A DNA stretch of 64,000 nucleotides from Tretioscincus oriximinensis (lineage: Eukaryota; Chordata; Lepidosauria; Squamata; Gymnophthalmidae), in contig JAJVDF010000345.1 of the NCBI GenBank assembly GCA_022410635.1, positions 450,412-514,411 of the forward strand. The letters are read 5' to 3'. The notes beneath the pieces are model-generated. The model did not search any database and was not told where the DNA came from. It saw only the letters and a list, made by a program, of their open reading frames with translations. Made by a program: the position numbers and the translations under genes. The stretch's first letter is position 1; every line of letters starts with the position of its first letter. Shown here piece by piece: positions 11,522 to 24,079 of this stretch.

Positions 11522-13208
11522 TAAATAAGCTGAACATTTATAAATCCCCAGGGCCAGACGGCATTCACCCAAGAATTCTTAAAGAACTCAAATGCGAAAT
11601 TGCCGAACTTCTAACCAAAATATTTAATCTTTCCTTAAGATCAGGCATAGTACCAATAGATTGGAAGGTAGCAAATGTAACACCAATCTTCAAAAAAGGA
11701 TCCCGGGGTGATCCCGGAAATTATAGACCAATCAGTTTAACATCAATTCCAGGTAAAGTGTTGGAAACCTTAATTAAGGACAAAATTACTAAACACATGG
11801 AGAAGCATGCATTGCTGAATGAAACTCAGCATGGCTTTAGCAAAGGTAAATCATGTCTTACCAACTTGCTAGAATTCTTTGAGAATGTAAACAAACATGT
11901 AGATAAAGGGGATCCAGTTGATATTGTGTATCTAGATTTTCAGAAGGCGTTTGATAAAGTCCCTCATNNNNNNNNNNNNNNNNNNNNNNNNNNNNNNNNN
12001 NNNNNNNNNNNNNNNNNNNNNNNNNNNNNNNNNNNNNNNNNNNNNNNNNNNNNNNNNNNNNNNNNNNNNNNNNNNNNNNNNNNNNNNNNNNNNNNNNNNN
12101 NNNNNNNNNNNNNNNNNNNNNNNNNNNNNNNNNNNNNNNNNNNNNNNNNNNNNNNNNNNNNNNNNNNNNNNNNNNNNNNNNNNNNNNNNNNNNNNNNNNN
12201 NNNNNNNNNNNNNNNNNNNNNNNNNNNNNNNNNNNNNNNNNNNNNNNNNNNNNNNNNNNNNNNNNNNNNNNNNNNNNNNNNNNNNNNNNNNNNNNNNNNN
12301 NNNNNNNNNNNNNNNNNNNNNNNNNNNNNNNNNNNNNNNNNNNNNNNNNNNNNNNNNNNNNNNNNNNNNNNNNNNNNNNNNNNNNNNNNNNNNNNNNNNN
12401 NNNNNNNNNNNNNNNNNNNNNNNNNNNNNNNNNNNNNNNNNNNNNNNNNNNNNNNNNNNNNNNNNNNNNNNNNNNNNNNNNNNNNNNNNNNNNNNNNNNN
12501 NNNNNNNNNNNNNNNNNNNNNNNNNNNNNNNNNNNNNNNNNNNNNNNNNNNNNNNNNNNNNNNNNNNNNNNNNNNNNNNNNNNNNNNNNNNNNNNNNNNN
12601 NNNNNNNNNNNNNNNNNNNNNNNNNNNNNNNNNNNNNNNNNNNNNNNNNNNNNNNNNNNNNNNNNNNNNNNNNNNNNNNNNNNNNNNNNNNNNNNNNNNN
12701 NNNNNNNNNNNNNNNNNNNNNNNNNNNNNNNNNNNNNNNNNNNNNNNNNNNNNNNNNNNNNNNNNNNNNNNNNNNNNNNNNNNNNNNNNNNNNNNNNNNN
12801 NNNNNNNNNNNNNNNNNNNNNNNNNNNNNNNNNNNNNNNNNNNNNNNNNNNNNNNNNNNNNNNNNNNNNNNNNNNNNNNNNNNNNNNNNNNNNNNNNNNN
12901 NNNNNNNNNNNNNNNNNGTGGTAGCTAACAGCTTGGATAGTTTCAAGACAGGACTAGACAGGTTTATGGACACTAAGGGTATAAATGGATACTAAGATAG
13001 TTGTCTGGATGTAGCCTCCGGGATGGAGCAACAGGCAGGACTTTTGAAATACCATTTGCAGGGAGTCACGAACAGGAGCAGCATATTTTGCTTTCCTCTG
13101 TTCGTACTGCCCAGGTGCATCTGGTGGGCCTTTGTGTGACACAGAATGCTGGACTCGATGGGCTGTGGCCTGATCCAGTATGGCTCTTCTTATGTTCTTA
13201 TGTTCTTA
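11522..13208 (+). mobile_element. CR1 retrotransposon with reverse transcriptase, interrupted by a gap
   Basis: The plus frame from about 11522 encodes CR1 reverse transcriptase: 'SPGPDGIHPRILKEL' (finger region), 'DWKVANVTPIFKKG', 'NYRPISLTSIPGKVLE', 'ETQHGFSKGKSCLTNL' and the catalytic motif A region 'VYLDFQKAFDKVPH' just before the gap. After the gap the ORF2 end 'SLDSFKTGLDRFMDTKGINGY' and a full 3'UTR follow, ending in three TTCTTATG-type 8-mers at about 13187-13211. The element is 5'-truncated in the palm N-terminal region. The visible coding part has no stop, so the copy may be young; the hidden 950 bases prevent a verdict. Confidence 0.9.
11968..12917. other. Assembly gap, 950 N
   Basis: A run of N lies inside the CR1 element, probably because multicopy CR1 sequence was not resolved. 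The apparent long frames across it are artefacts of N. Confidence 0.99.
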
Positions 13209-13529
13209 TGTCCATGCTCTGCCCATTGCTTGTTCTTTTTCAGCAGCAGAGGACACATGGACACACGGCACAGTTCAATGGTGTAGCTCTGCTTGTTCTG
13301 GAATAAAGTATAGGCTGGATTTCCTTATTGAGGAATATCCATGCTCAATTGCAGATCATCCGACCACAAGTAATTCTCGGTTTCCAAACTCCCAGTTTAT
13401 GAGACAGTAGTTTTACAAGCTTGAAACTGGCCTTGGTCATACATCTATATTTAAATCTTCTTGAATATTGAAGAATGAATGTAAGCCATTATATTTTGGA
13501 CTAAACCAGGCATTGATTTAGGGTGCATC
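13209..13529. other. Unassigned intronic DNA
   Basis: Nothing recognised. Confidence 0.35.
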
Positions 13530-13633
13530 CACATGCACGCCTTCCATCTGGTTTAATGAATCCTGCATTGAGCAGGGGGTTGGACCCGATGACCCTGGAG
13601 GTCCCTTCCAACTCTATGATTCTATGATTCTAA
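13530..13633 (+). mobile_element. CR1 3' end, (ATTCTATG)n-tail subfamily
   Basis: 'gggttggacccgatgaccctggaggtcccttccaactc' is followed by TATGATTCTATGATTCT. This is the tail type common in birds and other reptiles, distinct from the TTCTTATG subfamily elsewhere in the window. Confidence 0.85.
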
Positions 13634-13707
13634 ATGGTCATTACATTATCAACTTATTACATGATTATTGCCACTGTCCACAAGACAGCAGCATAAGGAA
13701 AGATCAA

Positions 13708-14170
13708 CATGATCCCCACACAAGATTTCTATCAAATTGGTGGAAGCATCAAATTCAGTTTGCCCTTACGAATGTATGACGATCAACCCACTTGAAAGGT
13801 CCGGTGTTGCAGAATTTCTAGCCACACCAGTTGTACGATTCCAAAGCAGGCATTTTGCAAAATCTGAATGACAACTTCATGGAGATATTCAGCAGTGTAA
13901 ATTTGGCAAATCTCGCAAGACTTCGAGGCAACATGTAACAATTCGTTGTCTCTTGTTTTGTAGAGAATGCTTGGGAATGGTAAGCAGGCTTGCCGAGAAC
14001 ACTGGGATTGTAGTTCGGTAAGTGCAGCAATTCCTTGTGGGACTCTTCATCTGACGAGATTGCTGGGCAATGTGTCGGAGCAGCATAGATGTCTTCAGGT
14101 AACATGGGGGCAAATGGTGAATGCAATTTTAAATAAATAGCAAGGCAAACCCTGTCGTCAGGATGTGGCC
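13708..14170. mobile_element. D1 non-autonomous DNA transposon, internally deleted copy
   Basis: From about 13800 it parallels the 18.2-18.9 kb copy: 'cagaatttctagcc', 'aatgcttgggaat', 'taagcaggcttgc', 'aaataaatagc.aggcaaac'. It ends CTGTCGTCAGGATGTGGCC (14152-14170), nearly the same terminus as the other copy. The left end 'gatccccacacaagatttct' is diverged, and about 245 bp of the other copy are missing. No transposase frame. Confidence 0.65.
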
Positions 14171-14320
14171 CTAGATGTTGCAGCCTGATTTCGTAAGGGA
14201 GGTGTCCAATCTCTTGATCATTTTTATTGATCTTTTTTGAGCCATTTGCATATGTTTTCTAAAACGTGGTTTTCTAAAACCACAATTGTATACAGTATGT
14301 CAAATTATCACAGATTTTGG
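14171..14320 (-). mobile_element. CR1 ORF2 fragment
   Basis: 'tagatgttgcagcctgatttcgtaagggaggtg' and 'cttgatcatttttattgatc' are the inverted '[13 protein letters not shown]' and 'KMIKGL' region of CR1. Old and truncated at both ends. Confidence 0.7.
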
Positions 14321-15559
14321 GGGAAAGCATTAAAAAAGTTCTGTTCCCTGATTTTTTTAATCAGGATTTAAGTTTTACTTTCACTTCTCTTACACTAGAA
14401 TGCCGTGAGTTGTTCCAAAACATAACAAAGCCTCACAAACTCTCCATTCTGACGTATGGCAGAGGAATGGAGATGACGGAACGTCGCATCAGGAATTAAG
14501 TCGTGTGTTCACTGCGTAAGTCTATTTCTTCAAATGCAGTGGATTCAGACTAATACAAAATCCTAACTATATCAAGTGTATTTGTGTCTCTCTTTTTGTG
14601 CTGCCCTATTTCTGCTTCCAGAATAAATCTGATTTCCTACTGCAAATGTTTGCACCAGTAAACAAACCATTTATGAAGAAAGGCATTTCCGAGACGACAA
14701 ATACCAGGGTGTGCATTTATCACTAGCACAATTTCCAGCCTGAACTGAAGGCAGTGCAACCAACAGAGGCATAATCGTTTGGCAAATGGCCAAAGAACAA
14801 TCCTAGACATCTCCTCTTCCTTTTTAATCCATCTATTCCTCCAAATCCTCTACTCCTCTCGTGGCTTTTCCTTCCACCAAAGTGGTGCTACATGTGAAGC
14901 GAAGGCTGTGAACTGTGCCTGATACCTGGTTTTCACTGAATCTTTAATTGTATTCCAATACAAAAGCCTGTTGTGGAATACTAAGTTGTCCCGTGAACAA
15001 TAAATGGCTCCATGAAATAGAGAAAGAGGGATGGCAGAGAAGGAGTGTAGCAAGTATTTTTAGAGTCGTTTCTCACATCTTTGTCACCCAACCTAAGTCA
15101 ATGTCACTGCAGGACAGAAGGTAAACCTGAGGGCGTGGCCAGGGGCATTGCAAGAGGCCATAGCACCCAGGGAGACTCCCAATACAGAGGGTGGGCACTA
15201 CTATAGAGTAGGTCTGAGCAGACATAACATGCAGAACCTCCTTTCACAAACTTGCACAACTCCTTTCAACAGACAGTGAGGGTCCGCTCCTTGCTTCTGC
15301 CTCTAGGGATGGTCACTACAGGTCCCTGCACCCAGAAAGCCTGCAGAAGGTGAAAAGGGTCCTCAGAGGAATCCTACATGCAGAACCAAAAAGCAACTCC
15401 CAAGATGCTTGTTTCTTCCTCCCTCTCAACCAGCACTATACAGGTGGACAATGGTGGCCCTTCTGTTCATAATTGGTGGCAAGAAGAAGAATACAGAAAA
15501 TGATTGATTTTTTTCCCCCTGGCTTCAACATGATGACAGTCAAGATACCTTGGCGCAGC
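14321..15559. other. Unassigned intronic DNA
   Basis: No exon or element recognised. Confidence 0.35.
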
Positions 15560-16470
15560 TTCACGAATGAAGATCTATGAAGGGATGGGACTAGTTGTGT
15601 GCACCTGTCGCAGACTCACTGGTGGCTAATAAGGCCAATGTTAAATATGCAGGTCCAGCCATATTGGCTGCATGGGAAGGTTTTGCCTGAACTTACTGTA
15701 GCAGTTATATCATAGTCCTTGCACTGCTGTCTTTTGTCCTCAAGGAAAACCCTGCGTGCCTTCTCGAAGGAGAAGACAGTGTTGAAGATAATATGACTCC
15801 AACCCCCACCATTTGCTCTCTGGGCAGCTCTCTGACAGTAGGTAATATGGAAGATATCAAGGGATTTCTTGAGACAGTCCTTATAGTTCTTCTTTAGAGT
15901 CCCTCTGTCACAGCGACGGGTGGCCGGCTCACCATACAGTGCTGTCTTGGGTAGGCAATAAGCCTTCATCCCGGAGATGCGTCCTGCCCAGCACAGCTGC
16001 TTCTTCAATAGCATGGCCTCGATGCTGATAACTTTGACTAGTTGAAAGATTGAAGTGTTGGTGATGAAGTCACCCCAGTGGATGTGCGGGGTGGTACGGA
16101 GTCGGTGCTGGAACAGTCGTAGGTGGTGGTGATGGTAGGTAATCCATGTATCAGACCCATACTGAAGAGTAGATAGTTATCATAACAGCACCAATACCTG
16201 CTGATCTTTGTGCTTTTCTTCAGATGGTTGCCTCCCAAATGCACTGAATGCCTTTGCTAGCCTGTTATCAACTTCTTGTCGATTTTGGTATCTGAGGTGA
16301 TGGTGAATCCCAAATAGCCAAATTGTTGGACTGACTTCAGCTCTGTTTTAGCAAGGGTCACAGGCTTCTTGTGGAGCTGGCTGACACAGGACCTCTGTCT
16401 TCTTCAGGTTAACTTGTAGCTCAGAGTTTAGAAGCCTCAGCAAAAACAGGTTGTCATTCGCTTTCAACAG
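15560..16470 (-). pseudogene. Decayed LINE, C-terminal ORF2 region
   Basis: Read on the minus strand, with several frame changes, the segments are 'EVLCQPAP', 'YGSDTWITYHHHHLRLFQHRL', broken as 'YGSDTWITY' then 'HLRLFQHRL', then 'HIHWGDFITNTSIFQ', 'SIEAMLLKKQLCWAGRISGM', 'LPKTALYGE' and 'KKNYKDCLKKSLDI'. This order (tyrosine-rich 'ETWTTY' block, 'QLRWAGH', 'LFYGEL', 'KKRFKDCLK') is familiar from vertebrate non-LTR retrotransposon C-termini. The clade is not certain. Stops and shifts make it non-functional. The 132-codon frame at 15616-16014 is the largest intact piece. Confidence 0.65.
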
Positions 16471-16671
16471 TATGACAATCAGATACAGTAGTATGAAAAA
16501 AGCCACACTTATATTTAGGCTGCTATCTGACCTATGGTCCTATCATCATTTTTTTATTATTTTGGTTCCACTGAATTATATTGCTATCCTGGGATTCACT
16601 AACCCTCAGCTTACTTTCTGAATGTGGCAATTGCTTTCATAATTATATAAAGAATTGCTATGAAGTGATCA

Positions 16672-16985
16672 CATGAATGGCTGAGTCGCTAAGGAAATGG
16701 TCTCTTATCTTGGAGATCGGGTTTCGAAGCCCTGTGTTGGACTTGTGGAGGGGTGAGCGCTTTCTCCTAGCCTGTATCTCTTGCCAACCCAGCTATCTGA
16801 AAGCAAGAATTGCAAGAAATTGCAACTGACTGCAAGTAGATAAATGGGAACCACCACAGCCTGGTGGGGAAGACAGAATGCAAGCCTTTGGGGAAAATAC
16901 CCTTGTAAGCTGCTTTGAGTCCCTTTGAAAGGTGAGAAAAGTGGGTTATAAGAATGCCGTTCTTCTTCTTCTTCTTTTTTGGGAT
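16672..16985 (+). mobile_element. SINE-1 copy with clear tRNA-like head
   Basis: The head reads ATGGCTGAGTCGCTAAGG (A-box-like) and GGGTTTCGAAGCCC (B-box-like), resembling a tRNA-Leu/Ser type. The body has 'gccaacccagctatctgaaagcaag', 'taaatgggaaccaccacagcctgg' and 'ttgtaagctgctttgagtccc', ending in (TTC)n. This copy best shows the tRNA ancestry of SINE-1. Confidence 0.85.
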
Positions 16986-17019
16986 GCCTGCTTTCAAAGG
17001 AATGCTTCTGGTTTGGGTC

Positions 17020-17208
17020 TCTACTCTTCCGTGAAGCCAGCTGGGTGATTGTGGGCTAGGCACAATTCTTTGGAGCTCTCTCAGCCTTGCCTACTTCATG
17101 AAGTGTCAGTTGAGAAGACAAAAATAGATGGGTTTGTAAGTTCATTTCAGTCCCTTTGGACTGACAAAAGTGGGGTATAAAAACCATCACTTCTTCTTCT
17201 CCTCCTGT
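17020..17208 (+). mobile_element. SINE-2 copy, head missing
   Basis: 'gtgaagccagctgggtgattgtgggctagg', 'agctctctcagccttgcctacttcatga' and 'ggggtataaaaaccatcacttcttcttc' give the SINE-2 body and tail order. The tRNA head is truncated. Confidence 0.8.
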
Positions 17209-18228
17209 CTGGGTCACACAAGCAACTAAGAACAAGCAACTTTTACCTCACATATTTGTCTTCCAGATTTGCCTCTCATTGGCCACCACTACCTTGCATT
17301 TCTATGCCCCTAATTTGTAAGCCAGTTATACAAGCTATTTCTGGACTGAGGCTGACTATTGGAGCCTTTGGAACCTCCTGCCCCATGTGATCTATACAAT
17401 GATTTCCTCCAAAATGGATGAATTCACATCTGAGAAAAAGGCATAAAATGAGAAGCTTGGGGGACATAGCAAGTCATTTTTTGATATAATGTCTGTCCCT
17501 TGGGCCTCAAATTTGCCCTTGCTGAGAACTGCCCTAGAAGTGGCCTTGTTGCCATGTGCGATCACATCCTACTGATCAGATTAACTTTGTGCCCCAGTTT
17601 TTCTGCATCCCGGTTCCTCAGAAGCATGCATGCTGTTTTACCAGATGTCCCAGTTTTTCTTCCTAAAACCTTTTCGTATACCCAGCAATTCCTGAGTATC
17701 CTCCTCTGAAATACCAAAGCTGGAACATGCCAAGAATAATTTTTCTTTGCTTTTTTGCAGAGTATATAAACAGTTTTTCAGTGTCCAACTATTCCCAAAG
17801 CAGTAGAGTACAAAAAATATGATAGATAGATAAAGCATCCAAGAACTTGGCTAAGGCAAGACCACTTTGAATTGCAACAAGCCTTCACTAGACTATTCTT
17901 TAGAGGCTTCATTGCAAATTAAATTTATTTTCATGAGAGATGGGATTACAAGAGCACGCCGCCTAAAAGGAAAGACAACTTTCTATTGGAACATTTTATA
18001 GCTATATTAGACAGAACGGAGTTTGTTGTGCTTCTAATTTGTTTTACTGCTGGTTACCAATCTGATATATATTGTCTTCTGGTTTTATTGAATTTTATAG
18101 GTTTTATCTCGGATACTAGCCAATCCAAGTCACAAAGTTATGGCAAAAAAAAGAATAAATAGAGGTTCTAGTAAGAGGGTCTTGTAACACAACAAGAAAA
18201 AAGATTGGTAGTATGAACTTTTGTAGAC
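17209..18228. other. Unassigned intronic DNA
   Basis: A short GATA run at about 17821-17832 is the only repeat seen. Confidence 0.35.
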
Positions 18229-18231
18229 TAT

Positions 18232-18941
18232 GGCTGCATCCCCATGACAGATTTCTAACTCCATGGTAGTGACATAGTGGCGAATCCGCCACATGTGGTC
18301 ACACATTGTCAACAGTCCACTTGCTAAAAAGGTGCTCTGGATTTTCTTTCAGCTAATTTTTTCCAACATTATTGCGGAGTCCCCTTAAAAGCACTATCAT
18401 GCCTTTGGGTGGTGCATGGTAGTTGGACTTCACATGCATGGTTAGAAGTCGAGCGAGATTCTGTACAGGAGTCGAGGAAATCAACCAATCGAAGGACATT
18501 GCTGCAGAGGAAGCTGGGAGCCATGTGAGAGCGAGGGGACATTTTCAAACATTTATGAGATATTACTACAGTTCTCTAATGGATCCCACAGGCAGCAATG
18601 CAGAATATCAGTTGTCACAGAATTTCTAGCTATGCAATTTGTGTGATTCAATAGTGAGCATTTTGTAAAATCTGAATAACAGTTTTATGGGGACAATCAG
18701 CAATATAAAGCTGGCAAATCTTGTGAGACTTTGGGATGACATGTAACAGTTCATTGGCTCTCGGCTTGCAAAGAATGCTTGGGAATTATAAGCAGGCTTG
18801 CAGAAACTGCTGGGGATTATGGTTAGGCAACCACAGCAAGGTCTTATAGGGATCGTAATGTGATGAGATTTCTATGCAACGTGTCAGAGCAGCATGTTTT
18901 TAAATAAATAGCGAGGAAAACTCTGTCGTGGGGATGTGGCC
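18232..18941. mobile_element. D1 non-autonomous DNA transposon, 710 bp
   Basis: The terminal inverted repeats are GGCTGCATCCCCATGACAG (18232-18250) and, inverted, GGCCACATCCCCACGACAG (18941-18923): 16 of 19 match. The interior from 18590 matches the 13.7-14.2 kb copy. No transposase frame and no clear target duplication. The superfamily is unresolved. Confidence 0.65.
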
Positions 18942-18946
18942 CCTAA

Positions 18947-19669
18947 TTCTAGCAGCTTCTTCTGTGTTTGCTTTGCTGAGGTATCATACAGGAAAGAAAC
19001 CAACTCCAAGATCTATTCATCGAGAACATACAACAACCATGTTTTCAACTTCGAAGAGGCTGAAGGTCACGAAATGGAGCATATGAAGATTTCACATTCC
19101 CTTTCTAGGGTTGTCATAATAAAAAACCCAGCAGAACAGGAAAGCTGGAGCTTTAATGGGTGTATAAAAGAGGAGGTTTTAGCAGCTTATAATGCCAGCT
19201 GAAATGTCCTCTTTTTCACACGCTTTAAGCTGGTTGTTTTATGACAACCCTAATGTGCATTTCTGATTTGAAGGAGCACCGGTCGCACATTATGCTGTTG
19301 TGCTCCTCATGTCCCACCCCACCTTATTATTTCCTGGTGTTTCCTCTTGTACTGTGTGAAGCAGCTGCTGATGTGAGGAATATTCAACTGTTCCCCTGAA
19401 TGTTAGATTCATTAAGTTAATTAGCCAGCCATTTTCAAAATGTCAACTAAAGGACTTGGAGACTTTGATTTAAGTGGGAAATGATGCCTAGCCTGGTGCA
19501 AGGTGTTCTGGAGCTCTCGGCAAAGAATGACTTTGGCATTCCAGGGCCAGTTCAAATAGGTGGAACTGAGATTTTGATTACCTGTTTTTCTGCAACTTCT
19601 AGATAGAACTTTAGAAAAGACTTATGGAGAACTACTGCACTAGATGACTGTTCCCGCATTTACCCATTT
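18947..19669. other. Unassigned intronic DNA
   Basis: The 88-codon frame at 18936-19202 begins within the D1 terminus and has no recognisable domain. Nothing else recognised. Confidence 0.35.
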
Positions 19670-20200
19670 TTGTTTGTATGTTTGCATTTTTGCACTGCCC
19701 TATAACCATCTCAGGGTGAATAATAATAAACAATAATTTAGCAGTACCATGAGGTGAGGAAGAGACTGCTGTTTTTTCAGCCAAAGGCCAGGTTAAAAAG
19801 GTGCATCTTTAGCTATTTCCTAAATGAACACAATGATGGTGACTGACACACCTCTAGGGGGAGACTGTTCCATAGTCTAGGGGCTGCCAATAAGAAAGCC
19901 CTGTCCCATGTTCCCACCCTCTTTGTTACTGAGAGAGGTAATACCGCCAGGAGGGCCTCCTCAGATCCTAAGGCATGGGCAGGTTGACATGGGGGAAGGC
20001 GTTCCTTTAGATATTTGGAGGGCAAATTACAGTTAATACCTCGGTAGCAAATTGGCTTCTAGTACAGCTCTTTCAAGGCCAGCGTAATGTGTGTCTGGAG
20101 GCTGCGTTCTGGACCAACTGCAACTTCTGAACCATTTTCAAGGGCAGCCCCAAATAGAGTGCACTAGAATAGTTCAATCTAGAAGTCCGTAGATTGTAGT
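19670..20200 (-). mobile_element. LINE-A 3' end with C-terminal coding remnant
   Basis: The minus frame 20025-19813 has 'KYLKERLPP', 'AHALGSEEALLAV', 'GTWDRAFLLAAPRLWNSLP' and 'CQSPSLCSFRK', the conserved C-terminus of a reptile non-LTR retrotransposon. The 3'UTR on the plus strand (19690-19735) shows the diverged 'ctgccctataaccatctcagggtg...aataataaa' tail. Truncated and non-functional. Confidence 0.8.
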
Positions 20201-21289
20201 TACATCTAGCCCAAGTCTAGGGGACTACCAGTCGTCCAGGAACAAAAAGACTGGCCCAGGGAAAGGTAGTCCAGGGAACATTTCCAAGGGATTCATATCT
20301 CCGTGGACCATTGTAGTGGTTGAGTTTATTATAATAGGTGCACACCAGATTGTGGCACCTGGAACACTGATGCTAGGTAAAACCTAGTTCTTGGTTGTCA
20401 GAACCTTTACAGTAGTCTTCAAATGTTCCAAATCTTGATCATTTTCTGGATTCTTTTGTCTGCATGCTGACTGCATTGGAGAGGTCCCACCATCACTCAA
20501 GATGGAACATATTCCAGAGCAGGAGCCCAATGTGACGACTTGGTCCTTTTTAGATTAAAAATAACAGTAGACTTCAATAACAAGTTGTGCTATGGACATG
20601 AGGAACCCATTTTGGCAATGTACCTTGTTGTATCATCCATATTGGTCATCCAGGGGCATCAAGATCAGTTCTGAAGCTCACAAAGTTTTGAAACTGACTC
20701 AGAACAAATAGGGATCAGCTCCTGCCTAATCTGGATCCACTGATCCAGACCTGCGTAAGTAAGGACACCTGCACATTATGGGTAGAATCATATTACCTAG
20801 CTAGAGTTTCTTATAATTCCATAAATATCTTCTGACTTAATGCAATCCCTGAATTATAAATTACAGAGTGTTTTGTCAAGAAAATAATGAATGGCGCTAA
20901 AAAGTATATTAGGGGTGCAAGTTTTACTTATTAAACTTACTAATTATCCAATTTTATTTATTTACAGGGATGTACTGTTGCTTGCAATAATGGCTCTCAT
21001 TACAAGTGACTGTCTGGGGTCACAGATATGAATGAAATAAAATAATATAAAATAAGCCACAAGGCACACATTTTACACCATTTTTGTCTACAAGAAAATA
21101 CACAAAGCCAATTCCCCATGTTATGTTTCCGTTGAGATTCCACTAAAGTTCATTTCTTGGTTTTCCAATAATTGCAGTAGTTGTGAAGAAATGCCACAGC
21201 ATGTTCTTAAAGATACCCTGGATTTCTATACATAAATAAGCATCCACTAGAAAACCAGTACTTTTGATCTTTAACCCAGGACACATTAT
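20201..21289. other. Unassigned intronic DNA
   Basis: Sequence between the LINE-A copy and the F element shows no exon. The next GRM5 coding exon is not present here or elsewhere downstream in the window. Confidence 0.4.
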
Positions 21290-22471
<1,182 letters not shown>

Positions 22472-22492
22472 CTAGAAAACAAAGGAATAGGA
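22472..22492 (-). other. GRM5: Probable splice acceptor before the GRM5 coding exon
   Basis: The minus strand reads CCTATTCCTTTGTTTTCTAG directly before GTCAGGAAG. The pyrimidine tract with terminal AG is close to consensus. Confidence 0.7.
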
Positions 22493-22574
22493 TAGGGTTC
22501 AAGAGATCGAGCATTTTTAAGTTATCTGGGATCTCTATCAACACTCAGTAAGGGTACCTGAAAGAGGCATATGG

Positions 22575-22959
22575 AACATGGCATTTATTTATTTTTACTT
22601 ACATTTAAATTCCACCCTATACCATAAAACAAATTGAAATAGATCAATTGAAAACAGAACAGCACCTTCGGAGTGAGGGGAATTTATGGCTCCGTTGAAA
22701 GTGAGAGTGAACAGGTGTGACTTCCCCAGATATCTAAATGTCTGCAGTATAGGTACCTGACATATCTCAGAGGGGAAATAATTCCACAACCTGGGGGCTA
22801 CCACATAGAAGGTCCTCCCACATGTCCACACCCCCATTGTTGAGTGAAGGGATTGGGACTGTCAGGAGAGCCTCATCAGAAGATCTCAGGGAATGGGCAG
22901 GTACATACAAGAGGAGGTGGTCCTTCAAATACCTGGGGTCCAAGCTACTTAGGAGCTTG
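22575..22959 (-). mobile_element. LINE-A 3' part, left piece, interrupted by an LTR
   Basis: Tail at 22585-22630 ('atttttacttacatttaaattccaccctatacc'). The minus frame has 'VWTCGRTFYVVAPRLWNYFPSEICQ' (given as 'VVAPRLWNYFPSEICQ'), the LINE-A C-terminus. The same element resumes after the LTR at 23231. Confidence 0.75.
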
Positions 22960-23230
22960 TGTTAGTGTTTGGTAATGACACTTTCACTTTCGCTCATTAG
23001 TCCCTGTGGGCCAAACCTGGCTAAGTGGGAATCACTGTTGCTTTTTAAATTGGTTTGTGTACTGGGGGAAGCAGAGCTCTACTTGTCTGTATATATTACT
23101 GCTTTTAACCGTTTGCGTTACTTTGAATCCTTGATTGTATCATATGCTACTGTAAAGCTTCAATAAATGATCAAAGGAAACTCTACTCTCTGATTCTTGC
23201 TTGAAAGAGAGATCCCCTTCTTTACTAACA
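22960..23230. mobile_element. Solo LTR, 271 bp
   Basis: Starts TGTTAGT and ends ACTAACA, a perfect 7-bp inverted terminus of TG...CA type. The flanks are GCTTG (22955-22959) and TCTTG (23231-23235), a 5-bp target duplication with one change. An AATAAA signal lies at 23162-23167. No internal retroviral or gypsy genes flank it, so it is a solo LTR of an LTR retrotransposon or endogenous retrovirus, probably plus-oriented. Confidence 0.65.
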
Positions 23231-23345
23231 TCTTGTAAATCAATGTTTCTACCTCAAATTGGGCTCAGTAGCGAACGGGCAACCAGTGCAGGTTTTTTGG
23301 AACTGGAATAATGTGTGTGTGGACCGTACAGTTTTGTGCCTAAAT
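23231..23345 (-). mobile_element. LINE-A 3' part, right piece
   Basis: 'cctcaaattgggctcagtagcgaacgggcaaccagtgcagg' and 'gaataatgtgtgtgtggacc' parallel the LINE-A segment at 20.04-20.1 kb, showing continuity across the LTR. Confidence 0.65.
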
Positions 23346-23737
23346 ATGTTATGAATCCCTCATGCCCAGCAAGTATCTCAGGTCCTTTAGACACTTACCT
23401 TACTAGCACCGTATTAGTAATTCCAGATTTGTTTGTTTTGGAATAGCTGTAGCAAGCAGTTTGGATGGTATGAGTACCATACGCAGAATACTAATACAGA
23501 AAATACAAATTACAGCAAGTAACAACTTTACCATTAACAACGACACAAAGCAATTGACTTCAGCTTCTTTCTATCCTCACAACAAGAAGTAAGTAGAAAG
23601 AGAACCCAGGTAACTGAAGCAAGGTACAGTGATTGTCAAAATAAATTACTAACAAAAATAAATAAATAAAAATTAAAAAATTACTGGCAGATTGAAAGTA
23701 ACGTATTTAATTTATTTTTACTTAAATTATTTTCTGT
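23346..23737. other. Unassigned DNA
   Basis: AT-rich; an A-rich AAATAAATAAATAAAAATT run lies near 23660. Nothing else recognised. Confidence 0.35.
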
Positions 23738-24079
23738 ATCACACAACTCTAGGAACAGGGGGGCAATCCTTGAAGAGTGAGGATAGGCAAAGGAACGTAT
23801 TTTGTTTATTCAGAGGGTCACCGGCCTGTGGAATTTACTTCCAGCAGAGGTGGTGGTAGCTGGCAGCCTGGATAGCTTTACAAGGATGGATCTCTTGATG
23901 TTGCATCAGGAAGTATCCATGAAATACCATTTGCAGGAAGTTGAGAACAGGTGATGATTTTGCCTTCTTCTGTTTCAGACTGCTCAGGTGCAATTAGTAA
24001 GCCACTGTGTGAGACAGAATGCTGGACTAGATGGGTTCTGGTCCGATTCAGCAGGGTTCCTCTGATGTTCTCATGTAGA
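23738..24079 (+). mobile_element. CR1 3' end
   Basis: 'cagagggtcaccggcctgtggaatttacttcc' (ORF2 end) is followed by the 3'UTR 'ctcaggtgcaattagtaagccactgtgtgagacagaatgctgg', ending GATGTTCTCATG. Confidence 0.85.

Noticed and set aside
11374..12973. Long frames on both strands crossing 11968-12917
   Set aside because: They exist only because N codons carry no stops; the real content is CR1 on the plus strand plus an assembly gap.
16672..16760. A true tRNA gene
   Set aside because: A- and B-box-like motifs are present, but it is the head of a SINE with body and (TTC)n tail and does not give a clean cloverleaf by eye.
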